Origin: Chitinophagaceae bacterium
GTDB lineage: Bacteria > Bacteroidota > Bacteroidia > Chitinophagales > Chitinophagaceae
Direction of reading: 5' to 3'
DNA length: 64,000 nt
Assembly (NCBI GenBank): GCA_016702745.1
Contig: JADJDJ010000004.1
Location: 310,001 to 374,000, forward strand
Positions within the stretch are counted from its first letter, which is position 1, and each line of letters begins with the position of its first letter. Made by a program: the position numbers and the translations under genes. Positions 46,027 through 56,360 of this stretch are shown piece by piece. The notes beneath the pieces were generated by a model. The model made no database searches. It saw nothing but the letters and a program-made list of their open reading frames with translations, and was not told where the DNA came from.

Positions 46027-48852
46027 ATGCCAAAAGACAATTCGATCCATTCGGTACTCATTATCGGCTCCGGCCCCATCATTATCGGCCAGGCCTGTGA
46101 ATTCGATTATTCCGGCACCCAGGCTGCCCGGAGTTTAAGGGAAGAAGGAGTGAAAGTGATCCTGATCAACAGCAACCCGGCCACCATTATGACAGACCCC
46201 ATGATGGCAGACCGGGTTTATCTTTTGCCCCTGACCGTAGAGAGTATTGAACAAATTCTACAGGAAAATGAAATTGATGCCGTGCTGCCTACCATGGGCG
46301 GACAAACCGCATTGAACCTGGCCAAGGAAGCAGAAGATCTTGGCTTGTGGAAACAATACAATGTGCGGCTGATCGGGGTGGATATTAAAGCCATTGACAA
46401 AGCCGAGGACCGCGAAAAGTTCAGGCAATGGATGATACAACTGGGGTAAAAGTGGCCCAGGCCAAAACAGCCAATTCCTTTCTGGAAGGAAAGGAGTTTG
46501 CACAGGAAATCGGTTTCCCCCTGGTGATCCGTCCATCTTTTACCCTGGGTGGTACCGGTGGTGGTTTTGTACATGATAAAGAAGAATTGGATGAAGCCCT
46601 TAACCGCGGGCTCCAGGCCTCTCCTATTCATGAAGTGCTGGTGGAAAAAGCGGTACTGGGCTGGAAGGAGTTTGAGCTGGAATTATTACGTGATGCCGCC
46701 GATAATGTGTGTATTATCTGTACTGTAGAGAACTTCGATCCAATGGGAGTGCATACTGGTGACTCCATCACCGTGGCACCGGCCATGACGCTTAGTGATA
46801 CTGCCATGCAGCTGATGCGGAATACCGCGATCATGATGATGCGTGACCTGGGCAATTTTGCAGGCGGCTGTAATGTACAGTTTGCACTGAATCCCGATAA
46901 TGAAGAAATCATTGCGATTGAAATTAATCCAAGAGTAAGCCGTTCATCCGCGCTGGCAAGTAAGGCTACCGGTTATCCCATTGCGAAGATCGCTGCGAAG
47001 CTGGCCATCGGTTATCATCTTGACGAACTGGAGAACCAGATCACCAAAACCACTTCCGCTTATTTTGAACCCGCACTGGATTATGTGATTGTCAAAATCC
47101 CCCGCTGGAATTTTGATAAGTTCAAAGGGGCCAATGATACCCTCGGTTTACAGATGAAAAGCGTGGGCGAAGTAATGGCCATCGGCAGAAGTTTTACCGA
47201 AGCCGTACAGAAAGCCTGTCAAAGCCTGGAAAATAATGCGGTTGGATTGGGCTATTATGGCAAGAGCCTGATGCATGCTGATGAATTGCTGGAATATATC
47301 AAGACTCCGAAATGGGACCGGATTTTCAGAATCAAGGATGCCCTGATGGCAGGTATTTCCGTCAGCACCATTTCAAAAGCCACCAATGGGATTGACCGCT
47401 GGTTCCTCTATGAAATCCAGAAGATCTGTAACCTGGAAAAAGAAATCGCCAAGTATGACCTGGCCGACATGCCGCTTGACCTGCTGCGCGAAGCCAAGGT
47501 TAACGGATTCAGTGATGAACAGATCAGCCGGATCCTGGAGCATGGCGACGAAGAAGATATTTATAACAAGAGAAAGGCTGCCGGTATTACCCGGGTCTAT
47601 AAAATGGTGGATACCTGCAGTGCAGAATTTGAAGCGAAGACGCCTTATTTCTATTCCACTTTTGAAGAAGGAAATTTCAACGAAAGCAAAGTATCGGACC
47701 GGAAAAAAATTATTGTACTCGGCAGCGGCCCCAACCGCATTGGCCAGGGTATTGAGTTCGATTATTGCTGCGTACACGGCTTACTGGCGATTAAGGAATG
47801 CGGGTATGAAGCCATCATGGTGAACTGCAATCCGGAAACCGTGTCTACTGATTTCGATATGGCCGATAAGCTTTATTTCGAACCGGTATACTGGGAACAT
47901 CTTTGGGAACTGATTGAACATGAAAAGCCCTATGGTGTCATTGTGCAGCTGGGCGGACAAACAGCCCTCAAACTGGCAGAGAAACTGCATGCCAAAGGCA
48001 TCAAGATCATTGGCACTTCTTATGACAGCCTGGATATTGCGGAAGACCGCGGCCGTTTCAGCGATATGCTCAAATCACTGGATATACCCTATCCGGATTA
48101 TGGTACGGCTTACTCGGTGGATGATGCGATTACCGTAGCTAATAAAGTAGGCTATCCGGTGCTGGTGCGTCCTTCTTATGTACTGGGCGGACAAAGAATG
48201 CGGATCGTGATTAATGACGAAGAAGTGGAAAAAGCAGTGGTAAGTCTGCTCAAACATATACCCGGAAATAAAATCCTGATTGATCATTTCCTGGATCGTT
48301 GCCAGGAAGCCGAGATTGATGCGATCTGTGACGGGGAAAAATTCCATGTAATGGGTATCATGGAGCATATTGAACCGGCAGGTATCCATTCGGGCGACAG
48401 CAATGCAGTACTGCCTGCATTTAATCTCTCGCCGCTGGAAATTCAGGACATGGTGGACTATGCCAAAAAAATTGCCCTTGCCCTCCAGGTAAAGGGATTG
48501 ATCAATATCCAGTTTGCCATTAAAGAAGGCAGGGTATTCGTGATCGAGGCCAATCCCAGGGGCATCCCGTACCACTCCCTTTATTGCCAAAGCCTATGGC
48601 AAACCCTACCTGAACTATGCCACCAAGGTCATGCTGGGCGAAATTGGTGTGGGTGATATTCCGGAAGAAAAATTCCTGGATGGATTTGCCATCAAGGAAC
48701 CGGTATTTAGTTTTAATAAGTTCCCGGGCGTGAATAAGGAGTTGGGTCCGGAAATGAAATCCACCGGCGAAGCCATCCGTTTTATCAAAAACCTGAGAGA
48801 TCCCTACTTCAGGCAATTGTATAAAGACAGGAGCATGTACCTGAGTAAATAA
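46027..48852 (+). CDS. carB: Carbamoyl-phosphate synthase large chain (two frameshifts)
   Basis: Makes carbamoyl phosphate for pyrimidine and arginine synthesis. The start MPKDNSIHSVLIIGSGPIII is followed by the first ATP-grasp half (INSNPATIMTDP, FTLGGTGGGFV), the middle (NRIGQGIEFDYCC) and the second half (MRIVINDEEVEKAV). Two slips: G4 at 46443-46446 (one base short; restores LGVKVAQ) and G4 at 48559-48562 (one base too many; restores ASRTTPFIAKAYGKPYLN). Corrected length is about 941 residues, ending RSMYLSK. That is close to the family length of 1050-1080 minus the C-terminal MGS domain, which appears to be missing or very short; the end is DPYFRQLYKDRSMYLSK. The small subunit gene is not in the window. 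Confidence 0.95.
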
Positions 48853-48877
48853 TCAATACCGGAATAGCATAAATGGA

Positions 48878-48909
48878 AAACCCCTTACAGTTAGCACTGT
48901 AAGGGGTTT
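48878..48909 (+). terminator. Terminator-like hairpin after carB
   Basis: AAACCCCTTACAG (48878-48890) pairs perfectly with CTGTAAGGGGTTT (48897-48909), a 13-bp stem with a six-base loop. The short T tail makes it a moderate intrinsic terminator, 25 bp after the carB stop. Confidence 0.8.
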
Positions 48910-48911
48910 CA

Positions 48912-49194
48912 GGTTTAATGGTTAATGGTCGCTGAGAACAGCAGTTGGTTTTGGTTGTGATAATGCTGTTACTGGTGGCTTGTATTCAATAATTTGATAC
49001 CATAAAGCTAACATGTGTCAGGTGCGGACCGATTACAATTTTTGAAAAATATTTGGTTCATTTTTAGAAAAATATTTCATTTTTAAAAAATTGTATACTG
49101 TTTATCAATTAGTTACACCATAAACAGAATAATCCTATTGGGTCTACCTATTCCAATTTTCTGTAATTTACACGACTAAATGACCTGCTGAAAA
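48912..49194. promoter_or_regulatory. Regulatory-looking AT-rich region before the helical-repeat gene
   Basis: This 283-bp stretch has no gene. It holds a tandem imperfect repeat: GAAAAATATTTGGTTCATTT (49044-49063, plus TTA) followed directly by GAAAAATATTTCATTTTTA (49067-49085), the second lacking GGTT. Outside it, ACAATTTTTGAAAA (49036-49049) and TTTTAAAAAATTGT (49081-49094) form a nearly perfect dyad. A TTG-N23-TAATTTAC pair (about 49143-49176) could be the promoter. I see no coding potential. Confidence 0.45.
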
Positions 49195-50766
49195 ATGGCT
49201 TCCGATTTACTATGGCGTTTTATTCACGCGATGAGCAGCGGCGAAAAACTCTTTTTTAAAAGGAATTTTTCCGGCACTGCTACGGATAAAGTGCCGTTGC
49301 ACCTGCAGTTATTTGATACAATTTCCGCTCAAAAAAAATACAATGAGGACGCCATTCTGAAAAAATGTGCGCCAGCCCTGCATGTAAAGAATATTGCTTA
49401 CCAGAAACATTATCTGCACCAGCAGCTTTGTGAAGCCTTACTGACCTATGATAGCCGGAAGAATTCAGGCGATGATTTATACCGGATGATTCAGCTGGTA
49501 AGACTATACCGGAAGAAAGGATTACTAGAGGAAGCACATGCCACCTGGAAAAAAGCGGTACCACTGGCCCGCAGCCTGGAATCCTTTGCCATGCTGAACC
49601 TGTTAAAAACAGAGTTTGAAAAAATGGTATTGTTCAGCAGTCTGCATACCAGTTACGACGAATTATTTTCCATTTTTAGTGAGAAGGTCATCAGCTATGA
49701 AACCTATGCGGAGATGATTACCCTTCGGGATATTTATACAGAAACATTGCTCCTGAAGCGTAAAGCACACTATGATCTGGATGAGGCACTCCGGGAAAAG
49801 ATCTATTCCCTGCTGGAAAAAATCGGACGATGTACTCCACCCACCGCCAATCAGTCATTCTGGTATGGCCACTATTACCGGATGAGCCGGGCCGTGCTGC
49901 TCTACCTGTTGGGTGAAATCAAAGCCTCGCTTCAGTTATTACAGGAAGTACTGAGCGACTGGAAAAAAAACAACCGTTTCCTGAGCTCACATGGTGAATA
50001 TTATATCGAAGTCCTTTACATGATCAACTATGCGGGTATTCTGCAGGGAGCCTATGATTATGTCCGAACCGTATTCAATGACCCGTTGAACAAATTGCTC
50101 GATGAACCGATCCAACGGGCCAATTTCGAAGCCATCAAATACCTGGCCCTGAACAAGATTCTCAATAAGACCGCCCGGTATGATGAAGTAAAAAAACTGG
50201 TGACCCAGATGAAGAACCGTTATCTCAGCTGGGAACCATTGCTGAATGCTGATCTGAACCGGACCGTCAATCTTTCCCTTGGCATTGGCTTTTTTGTACT
50301 GGAACAATACAATGATGCCCTCTATTTTCCCAAAAGGGGAATACAGTGGTTTCGGGATGGCGTACGGGATGAGCATACACCGGTAGCCCATATCCTCTTA
50401 TTGCTGATCAGCTATTCTATGAATGACAGCCGGCTCTTTGATTCGGAATACCGTTCCACCCATGCTTATTTTTCAAAAAGAAAAAAGAAACAACCTTTTG
50501 AAACCGCGCTGGTTCAGTGTCTGCACCGGACTTTCTACCTGAAAGACAGCAAGAAAAAAGCAGAAGAATACAGAAAGGCCCTGCAGGTTTTTGAAGCAAA
50601 TGATACCAATGCCGTGCAGCAGATGAGTGTAAATATTTTTAATTATCCGGGCTGGCTCAGAAGCCGGGTGGAAAGAATTTCTTACCGGCAACTGGTGGAA
50701 AGAAATGTACGGTCATCAGGCCTGGAAAAAACAGCAGACTTATCATCAATGGTTCCGGTGCTATAA
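49195..50766 (+). CDS. Helical-repeat (TPR/SEL1-like) protein of unknown function
   Basis: Unknown function. The 523-residue product starts MASDLLWRFIHAMSSGEKLF and is almost entirely helical, with TPR/ARM-like pairs (residues 130-460) such as YRKKGLLEEAHATWKKAVPL and YDVRTVFND-type helices, but no clear consensus repeats. No signal peptide and no membrane helix. A large family of ~500-residue helical proteins beginning with a 'SLSxxEKRxFK'-like motif (here SSGEKLFFKRNF) is common in Bacteroidota. It faces the sensor-regulator operon with a 5-bp gap between stops. Confidence 0.7.
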   Translation: MASDLLWRFIHAMSSGEKLFFKRNFSGTATDKVPLHLQLFDTISAQKKYNEDAILKKCAPALHVKNIAYQKHYLHQQLCEALLTYDSRKNSGDDLYRMIQLVRLYRKKGLLEEAHATWKKAVPLARSLESFAMLNLLKTEFEKMVLFSSLHTSYDELFSIFSEKVISYETYAEMITLRDIYTETLLLKRKAHYDLDEALREKIYSLLEKIGRCTPPTANQSFWYGHYYRMSRAVLLYLLGEIKASLQLLQEVLSDWKKNNRFLSSHGEYYIEVLYMINYAGILQGAYDYVRTVFNDPLNKLLDEPIQRANFEAIKYLALNKILNKTARYDEVKKLVTQMKNRYLSWEPLLNADLNRTVNLSLGIGFFVLEQYNDALYFPKRGIQWFRDGVRDEHTPVAHILLLLISYSMNDSRLFDSEYRSTHAYFSKRKKKQPFETALVQCLHRTFYLKDSKKKAEEYRKALQVFEANDTNAVQQMSVNIFNYPGWLRSRVERISYRQLVERNVRSSGLEKTADLSSMVPVL

Positions 50767-50771
50767 AGCTC

Positions 50772-51430
50772 TCATATTTCCACAAGGGCATTCCGGATAG
50801 CATAGAGAACAAGGCCTACCCGGCTATGCACTTTCAGTTTGGTAAATAGTGTATGCCGGTAATCATCCACAGTCCGGGGACTCAGGTTCATTTTTTCAGC
50901 AATATCCTTATAGGACAATTCTGAACAAACCCAGCGCAGGAATTCTTTTCCCTTTCATTCAGGAAAACAGGCTTCTCATCCAGTTCAGCATACTTATTCA
51001 GTCCGCTCACCAGTTTACCCGACACATACTCGGACAGATACACGTTCTTCGCCACAATGGCATCGAGGGCTTTTTTCAACTCATCCGGGTCCGTATTTTT
51101 CAAGAGGTATCCTTTGGCACCCAGGCGGAACATTTTGATAATGGTTCTTTCATCACTCAGCATGGACAGTACGAGTACCCGGATATGCGGATAATTTTTA
51201 TGCAGCCATTCTGTGGTCTGAAAACCGTCCATTTCAGGCATGTTCACATCCAGCAACACAATATCGGGCACCAGGTGTTGCAGGATTTTATTCTTCAGAT
51301 CCCGGCCATTATCTGCTTCTGCCAGTACTTCATAACCTTCCAGGGTTCCCACCAGTCTGGATAATGCATTCCGCATCAGCACATGATCATCCGCAATAAT
51401 CACTTTGATTTTCCTGCGTGTTTTATTCAT
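50772..51430 (-). CDS. NarL/LuxR-type response regulator (one frameshift)
   Basis: DNA-binding regulator for the adjacent kinase. The receiver domain carries the phosphoacceptor Asp in VLLDVNMPEMDGFQ, near residue 57, and IIADDHVLMR at the start. The frame breaks at the T4 run 50946-50949 (one A short on the coding strand, NEREKEFLRWVCSELSYKDI); the HTH continues with AEKMNLSPRTVDDYRHTLF and ends NALVEI at a TGA (50774-50772). Corrected length about 219 residues. The kinase gene ends 1 bp upstream of its start codon, so it is in one operon. Confidence 0.92.
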
Positions 51431-51431
51431 A

Positions 51432-52232
51432 CTAGGTTTTAGATAAAAATTTCACTTCCAGTCTGGTGCCTTTATTAAAATTACTGACAACTTTCAGTTC
51501 TGCCCCCATTAGTTTAGCCCGGTTGAACATACTTTTCAATCCCACCCCCTTACCGGATGACATGGAAGCACGTACTTTCTCCACATCAAAACCTTTCCCG
51601 TTATCTTCTACAGTCAGTACAAAAATACCATCCGTACCGTAAGTCAGGCCGACAGTTATATGAGTGGCTGCAGAATGTTTGATAATATTATTCAGCATTT
51701 CCTGGAACATTCTGAAAAGGAAAATTTCCGTCTTCTCCGGCAACCTGAATTCATCACCGGTTACTTCAAATTTCGTTTCATACATGCCCGTATTTTTCAC
51801 CGCCAGTAACTCATAACTGATCGACTCTGCCAGTCCTGCATCAGTGATCCGGTCAGTATATAAGCTCTTGGTGATATTGGACAGATCAATGATGGCTTTG
51901 TTCAGCACTTTCTGGGAATGACTGACAAGGGGGACTGCCTTATGTTCTTTCTCCAAAGGCAGGGTTGATAAAGAGAGTTTAACCACAGAAAGCAGCTGCC
52001 CGATATTATCATGCAGTTCCTGTGAAATAGACCGTAATGTATTTTCCTGGATCTCCAGCTGTGAATGCAAGACTTCTCTTTCATACATATCTTTTACCCT
52101 GGCCAATTCCTGATCCTGTTTTTGTTGCCGGCGCCTGTATAAGATAAGCGTACCGATAATAAAACTGACCAGCAAAAGCCCCAGTAAAATACCTATGATG
52201 ATGACAAAGTAGAGTTCCTGGTTCTGCTGCAT
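51432..52232 (-). CDS. Sensor histidine kinase (HisKA_3 family)
   Basis: Two-component kinase, 266 residues. One N-terminal membrane helix (about residues 8-31, FVIIIGILLGLLLVSFIIGT) is followed by a short coiled coil, then the HisKA_3 H-box ISQELHDNIGQLL (His near residue 74), the HATPase domain with N-box EMLNNIIKHSAATHI, the G1 motif EDNGKGFD and GKGVGLKSMFNRAKLMGA. There is no extracellular domain of any size; sensing may therefore come from its membrane partner. Its first 40 bp overlap the end of the 7TM gene, and the response regulator follows after 1 bp. Confidence 0.93.
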   Translation of the reverse strand: MQQNQELYFVIIIGILLGLLLVSFIIGTLILYRRRQQKQDQELARVKDMYEREVLHSQLEIQENTLRSISQELHDNIGQLLSVVKLSLSTLPLEKEHKAVPLVSHSQKVLNKAIIDLSNITKSLYTDRITDAGLAESISYELLAVKNTGMYETKFEVTGDEFRLPEKTEIFLFRMFQEMLNNIIKHSAATHITVGLTYGTDGIFVLTVEDNGKGFDVEKVRASMSSGKGVGLKSMFNRAKLMGAELKVVSNFNKGTRLEVKFLSKT

Positions 52233-52846
52233 AAATAGGCTATGGTGAACAAAGAGTAAAGAAAACTATTAAGGATATCGGTGATCATGGCGATATTATT
52301 GATTAAATACATGAGTTTGTCACTCCAGATATTCATCAATCCCCATAATGGAAACCCGCAACAATAAAAGAATAGTAATCCGGTACAAATCCAAAAAGCA
52401 GGGTTCCGCTCCAGTTTTCCTGCCCCCGGATACTTGAATAATTCATAAAAATAATAAATGCAAAAAGCAACAAGCACAAGACATCCCGCTGCATAACTTG
52501 TTGTATGAAAGGCCCTGATTCCCTGGATGAAAAGAATATTTATTACTGCAGCACAACCATAGATTACAGAAGAAATCAGTGCGAGTTTCTTTGCCTTAAG
52601 GTTTCGGAATAAATTCGAAATCCAAAAAAGATAAAAACTGAACTCAAAGGCTGAAAAGAAATTATAGATTACAATATTGGGCTTATTGATTGTGGACAGG
52701 TAGCTTGCATAAACTTCAACGAGTAAAGTAAGCAGAAGAAACGGCGAGAATATTTTCAAATAATAAAGTGATTTCCTGTTTAGCATAATAATGCTGACAA
52801 GAAAACTTAAGGCAATAAAATAAGTATACCCTGGCAGAAAATTCAT
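52193..52846 (-). CDS. Polytopic membrane protein, about seven helices
   Basis: Not recognised. The 217-residue product is almost all hydrophobic with about 7 predicted helices: residues 4-22 (GYTYFIALSFLVSIIM), 30-46, 58-78, 90-108, 118-136, 152-172, 180-205. Charged loops are short (FRNLKAKK, KYPGAGKLERNP). It overlaps the histidine kinase by 40 bp, starts the operon, and probably acts with the kinase, perhaps as its sensor. In Bacteroidota such 7TM proteins are often encoded right before HisKA_3 kinases. The function is inferred from position. Confidence 0.75.
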   Translation of the reverse strand: MNFLPGYTYFIALSFLVSIIMLNRKSLYYLKIFSPFLLLTLLVEVYASYLSTINKPNIVIYNFFSAFEFSFYLFWISNLFRNLKAKKLALISSVIYGCAAVINILFIQGIRAFHTTSYAAGCLVLVAFCIYYFYELFKYPGAGKLERNPAFWICTGLLFFYCCGFPLWGLMNIWSDKLMYLINNIAMITDILNSFLYSLFTIAYLCSRTRNSTLSSS

Positions 52847-52880
52847 GGCACTTCTATGCCACTAATGTAGCATATAAAAC

Positions 52881-52905
52881 AAGACCTCCCTTGTGGGGAG
52901 GTCTT
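52881..52905. terminator. Hairpin terminator between the 7TM gene and the unknown protein
   Basis: AAGACCTCCC (52881-52890) pairs with GGGAGGTCTT (52896-52905) around a five-base loop (TTGTG). It lies between two minus-strand genes and can end the transcript of the upstream gene (53404-52928). Confidence 0.8.
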
Positions 52906-52927
52906 GGGGGTTAACAGGCTTTAAAAT

Positions 52928-53404
52928 TCAGACAATGATTAACCCATCATCGCCTTTATCCACTATTGTAATGCCGAGATCATCCATTCCATCTCCGGTA
53001 GTACAGATTGGTGGGCAAGGGCGACCAACATTATAAGCAAGGATGCTTGTGCCTTCTCTTGTACTGATGTACATGTCTTTGCTGATTTCCCCGTTTGCCG
53101 TTTCTTTCTGCCGGGTACCCACCATTACAATGGTCTGACGGCCGGCATACAATGGTTTTTCTGCATATTCGGTGTCATAAGCGCCAAAGTAGAAACGAAC
53201 GCCATCTCCCCCATGGTTCTTCAGCTTCTCCAGAAATCCTTCCACATCCTCCAGGCTGAACCATACACTCAGCGAATCAGGCTTACCAATCCGCTTTGAA
53301 TTCTGTATCCAACGCTGTTCCCTGTAATTCCGGCGAACGGTTTCAACATGTTCAGTACCAACAAATTTTCCAACTTTCCCTGATTTCTTTTCTACTGTTG
53401 TCAT
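52928..53404 (-). CDS. Hypothetical protein with unusual C-terminal tail
   Basis: Not recognised. The ATG at 53404 starts MTTVEKKSGKVGKFVGTEHV; a start at 53461 is possible but adds 19 less conserved-looking residues. The 158-residue product has a mixed alpha/beta core (VWFSLEDVEGFLEKLKNHGG, VRFYFGAYDTEYAEKPLYAG, RQTIVMVGTRQKETANGEIS) and ends in a Cys-Pro-Pro and Asp/Gly-rich tail (RPCPPICTTGDGMDDLGITI, then VDKGDDGLIIV). No signal peptide. Its terminator separates it from the 7TM/kinase operon. The tail with two Cys and many Gly/Asp may be a binding or modified segment. Function unknown. Confidence 0.65.
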   Translation of the reverse strand: MTTVEKKSGKVGKFVGTEHVETVRRNYREQRWIQNSKRIGKPDSLSVWFSLEDVEGFLEKLKNHGGDGVRFYFGAYDTEYAEKPLYAGRQTIVMVGTRQKETANGEISKDMYISTREGTSILAYNVGRPCPPICTTGDGMDDLGITIVDKGDDGLIIV

Positions 53405-53655
53405 AGCTTTAATTTTTAAGGTTTCCTCAAGTTTGATTAACCCCGTAAAGCTATTGGCCAATATTTCTCAAAACATCAGTTAAAGCAATGAAAACGAATC
53501 AATTACAAATTATAATTATTTATAAATAGAAGACAATCAAATCTATACGGGGAAAAAAGGGAATAAAATACCGGAAGAATACCGGAAAAAAACCGTGAAA
53601 ATATCACCCGATTGACCCGGTAAAATAACGGCCCTGAATTTCAAAAAAGAAGCCA

Positions 53656-54126
53656 ATGAACAAAGAAATACAATCCATTACAAAAAGAATCGCCAATGTG
53701 ATCAGCGGAACACCCTGGTTTGGCGAATCCCTGCTTTCGCTCTTGCAGGATATTGACCCATCCAAAACAAACATGAAACCCGCAGGTGCTGCTCATAGTA
53801 TGACCGCCCTGCTCTGGCATATGAATACCTGGGCCTCATTTATTGCAGACCGGATTGAAAAAAAACCCTTCGACCCCGATGCCCTGGCCCGTGACAACTG
53901 GCGCACCCTTCAACCCCGTACCCATACCTGGGAAAAAGGATTGATCAGATTCGAAAAAATCCATCAAAAAATAATCAAGCAGCTGCAAAAAATAAATGAT
54001 GATCAGTGGCTGCAGGAAAAAGTAGAAGGCCGGAACTATGATTTTGCTTTCCTGCTGAACGGATTAATCGAACATGATATTTACCATACCGGACAAATTG
54101 TCCTCCTGAATAAAATCCTCCGCTAA
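53656..54126 (+). CDS. DinB-like family protein
   Basis: Four-helix-bundle protein of the DinB/YfiT superfamily, 156 residues. Metal-ligand His residues are visible in HMNTWASFIADRIE and EHDIYHTGQIVLLNKIL (HxxxH, near residue 142). DinB members act as thiol or other transferases; this one has no defined substrate. It begins MNKEIQSITKRIANVISGTP. comEC starts 44 bp after its stop. Confidence 0.85.
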   Translation: MNKEIQSITKRIANVISGTPWFGESLLSLLQDIDPSKTNMKPAGAAHSMTALLWHMNTWASFIADRIEKKPFDPDALARDNWRTLQPRTHTWEKGLIRFEKIHQKIIKQLQKINDDQWLQEKVEGRNYDFAFLLNGLIEHDIYHTGQIVLLNKILR

Positions 54127-54169
54127 CTGTGCGATTATTGGGACAAAGCAGTCCCTGGTTGTAGTTTCC

Positions 54170-56277
54170 ATGATGGAACAGCCCGGCACATTCTTCTGGA
54201 GAAAATCACCTTTTATCAAACTACTGCTGGCCTTTGCCACCGGCACCTGGTTACAATGGCAATTCCAGCCTCCGCCGCTTATCTGGATCATTTTTTTTAG
54301 TGCCGGTTTATTTTTATTGGGAGTAGCTTCTTTTTACCCCTCTTCAAACTTTACCGCTTCCGGCTTGTCACCGGTCTATCCATCCTGATTATCTTCCTCG
54401 CAGCAGGAGGCCTGCTTACCCGGTTGAGAGATATCCGCTACCATCCCGCCATGGCTGGAGATCCATTGCAGAAAACCAATTGCTTACTGGTTACAGTGGA
54501 TGAGAACCCTGTCACTAAAACCAACTCATTAAAAGCAGAATCAATCGTCAAAGCCGGATTCCGGCAAGGAAAACAAATTCCACTACAGGGAAGAATCATC
54601 CTTTATTTCAGGAAAGACAGTTCAGGAATGTTACAAAGTCCATCCCTCTCCTATGGCAGCTGCTTACTGATTAAAAATAATTTACAACCGATTCAGGCAT
54701 CCGGTAACCCCGGGGGATTTGATTATGCGAGGCACCAGTTATTCCGCGGTATCAGTCAGCAGTGTTTTCTTCGTTCCGGTGATTATATCATGCTCCCGGG
54801 AAAAAACACAAAGCCCCTTCAGCTATGGCTGATCAGCAGCAGCAAAAAATTAGTTCAACTGCTCAGGAAATATATTCCCGGAGAAAAAGAAAAAGGACTG
54901 GCCGAAGCCCTGCTGATCGGCTATAAAAATGACCTGGATAAAGAACTGGTACAATCCTATAGCAATACCGGAGTAGTTCACATCATTGCCATTTCCGGAC
55001 TACACCTCGGTATCATTTACTGGCTGCTGGAATTATTGTTCCAACCGCTTTTGAAAAAAAGAAAAACCAAATGGCTCCGCCCCCTGCTGATCATCAGTGG
55101 CCTCTGGACTTTCAGTCTGCTCGCCGGTGCCCAACCCTCCGTGCTTCGATCTGCATTGATGTTTTCAATGATCGTGATCGGGGAAAGTCTGGGCCGGAAA
55201 AACACCGCATTCAACAGCCTGGCCTGTTCCGCACTTATTCTTTTGCTGATCAATCCCTATTGGCTCTGGGACCTGGGATTCCAACTCTCCTATGCAGCCG
55301 TGGCCAGCATCCTGATTTTTATGCGTCCTGTTTATAACCTGCTTTATTTCCCCAACAAGCTGATTGATTTTATCTGGAAGATGAATGCAGTGACCCTGGC
55401 CGCACAAATACTCACCCTTCCCCTGAGTATTTATCATTTCCACCAGTTTCCCACACTATTCTTCCTGAGTAATTTACTGGCCGTTCCTCTCTCCAGTATC
55501 ATTCTCCTCGCTGCCATCCTGCTATGCGTGATCGCATGGCTACCTGGCCCTGCCTTTCTATTAGGACAATTGATCAGTTGGCTGATCCGGCTGATGAACA
55601 AGTCTGTGAGTTCCATTGAACAATTGCCCGGGGCGGTCTGGGACGGACTCTATATCAACCAGCTCCAGGTACTCTTCCTGCTTGTCAGTATTGCAGCTTT
55701 CAGTTACTGGCTCATGGAAAAAAGAAAAAGCGGTTTATTGACAGGATTATCCGCCGCACTATGTTTCCTGCTGATCCGTGCTGAATCCTTTATACAATGC
55801 GAAAAACAAAACCGCATTATCATTTACAATATACCCGGCAAAACCGCTATTGATTTTATCGCAGGAAGAAAACTATTTTACTCAGGAAATACAAACGGAC
55901 CCGCTGATGCATTTATCCGGCAATTCCACCTCCGGCCATCCAGAATCCTGCAAAGGGCCAAACCCGTAACAGTGCTGCCAGGACTTCATCAGAAACAAAA
56001 TCAATTTTCATTTTATGATAAACAAATTCTGTTGCTCAGCCCCGGTTATCAATACAAAGCCGCCAGCAACAGGCAAAAAATCGACTTGCTGATTATCAGC
56101 GGAAACCCACGACTATATATGAGCCAACTGACTAAAGCCCTGGATATCCGCCAGGTGGTAAGCGATGGATCCGCCCCTGTCTGGAAAAAAAATTACTGGC
56201 TAAAAGACTGCGATTCCCTCCAAATTCCCTTCCATGATGTAAGCACAAAAGGGGCTTTTGTGATGAACCTGAATTAG
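54170..56277 (+). CDS. comEC: ComEC/Rec2 competence channel (one frameshift)
   Basis: Inner-membrane DNA uptake channel. The N-terminal part (54170-54388) has MMEQPGTFFWRKSPFIKLLL and one or two helices. The frame slips at the T5 run 54331-54335 (one T short, restoring LPLFKLYRFRLVTGLSILII). The DUF4131 region (residues 60-175) and Competence domain (NTGVVHIIAISGLHLGIIYW, about residues 260-290) follow with about eight helices. Corrected length is about 702 residues. The C-terminal MBL nuclease domain of many ComEC proteins is missing, as usual in Bacteroidota; the last 150 residues are hydrophilic. Confidence 0.9.
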
Positions 56278-56360
56278 GTTAGTTTTGCGGCCTTGTCTGA
56301 GATGTGGAAATATCAAAGACAGTCCTGACCATTGCCTGCCCCCAACCCCTCTTAATTTTT

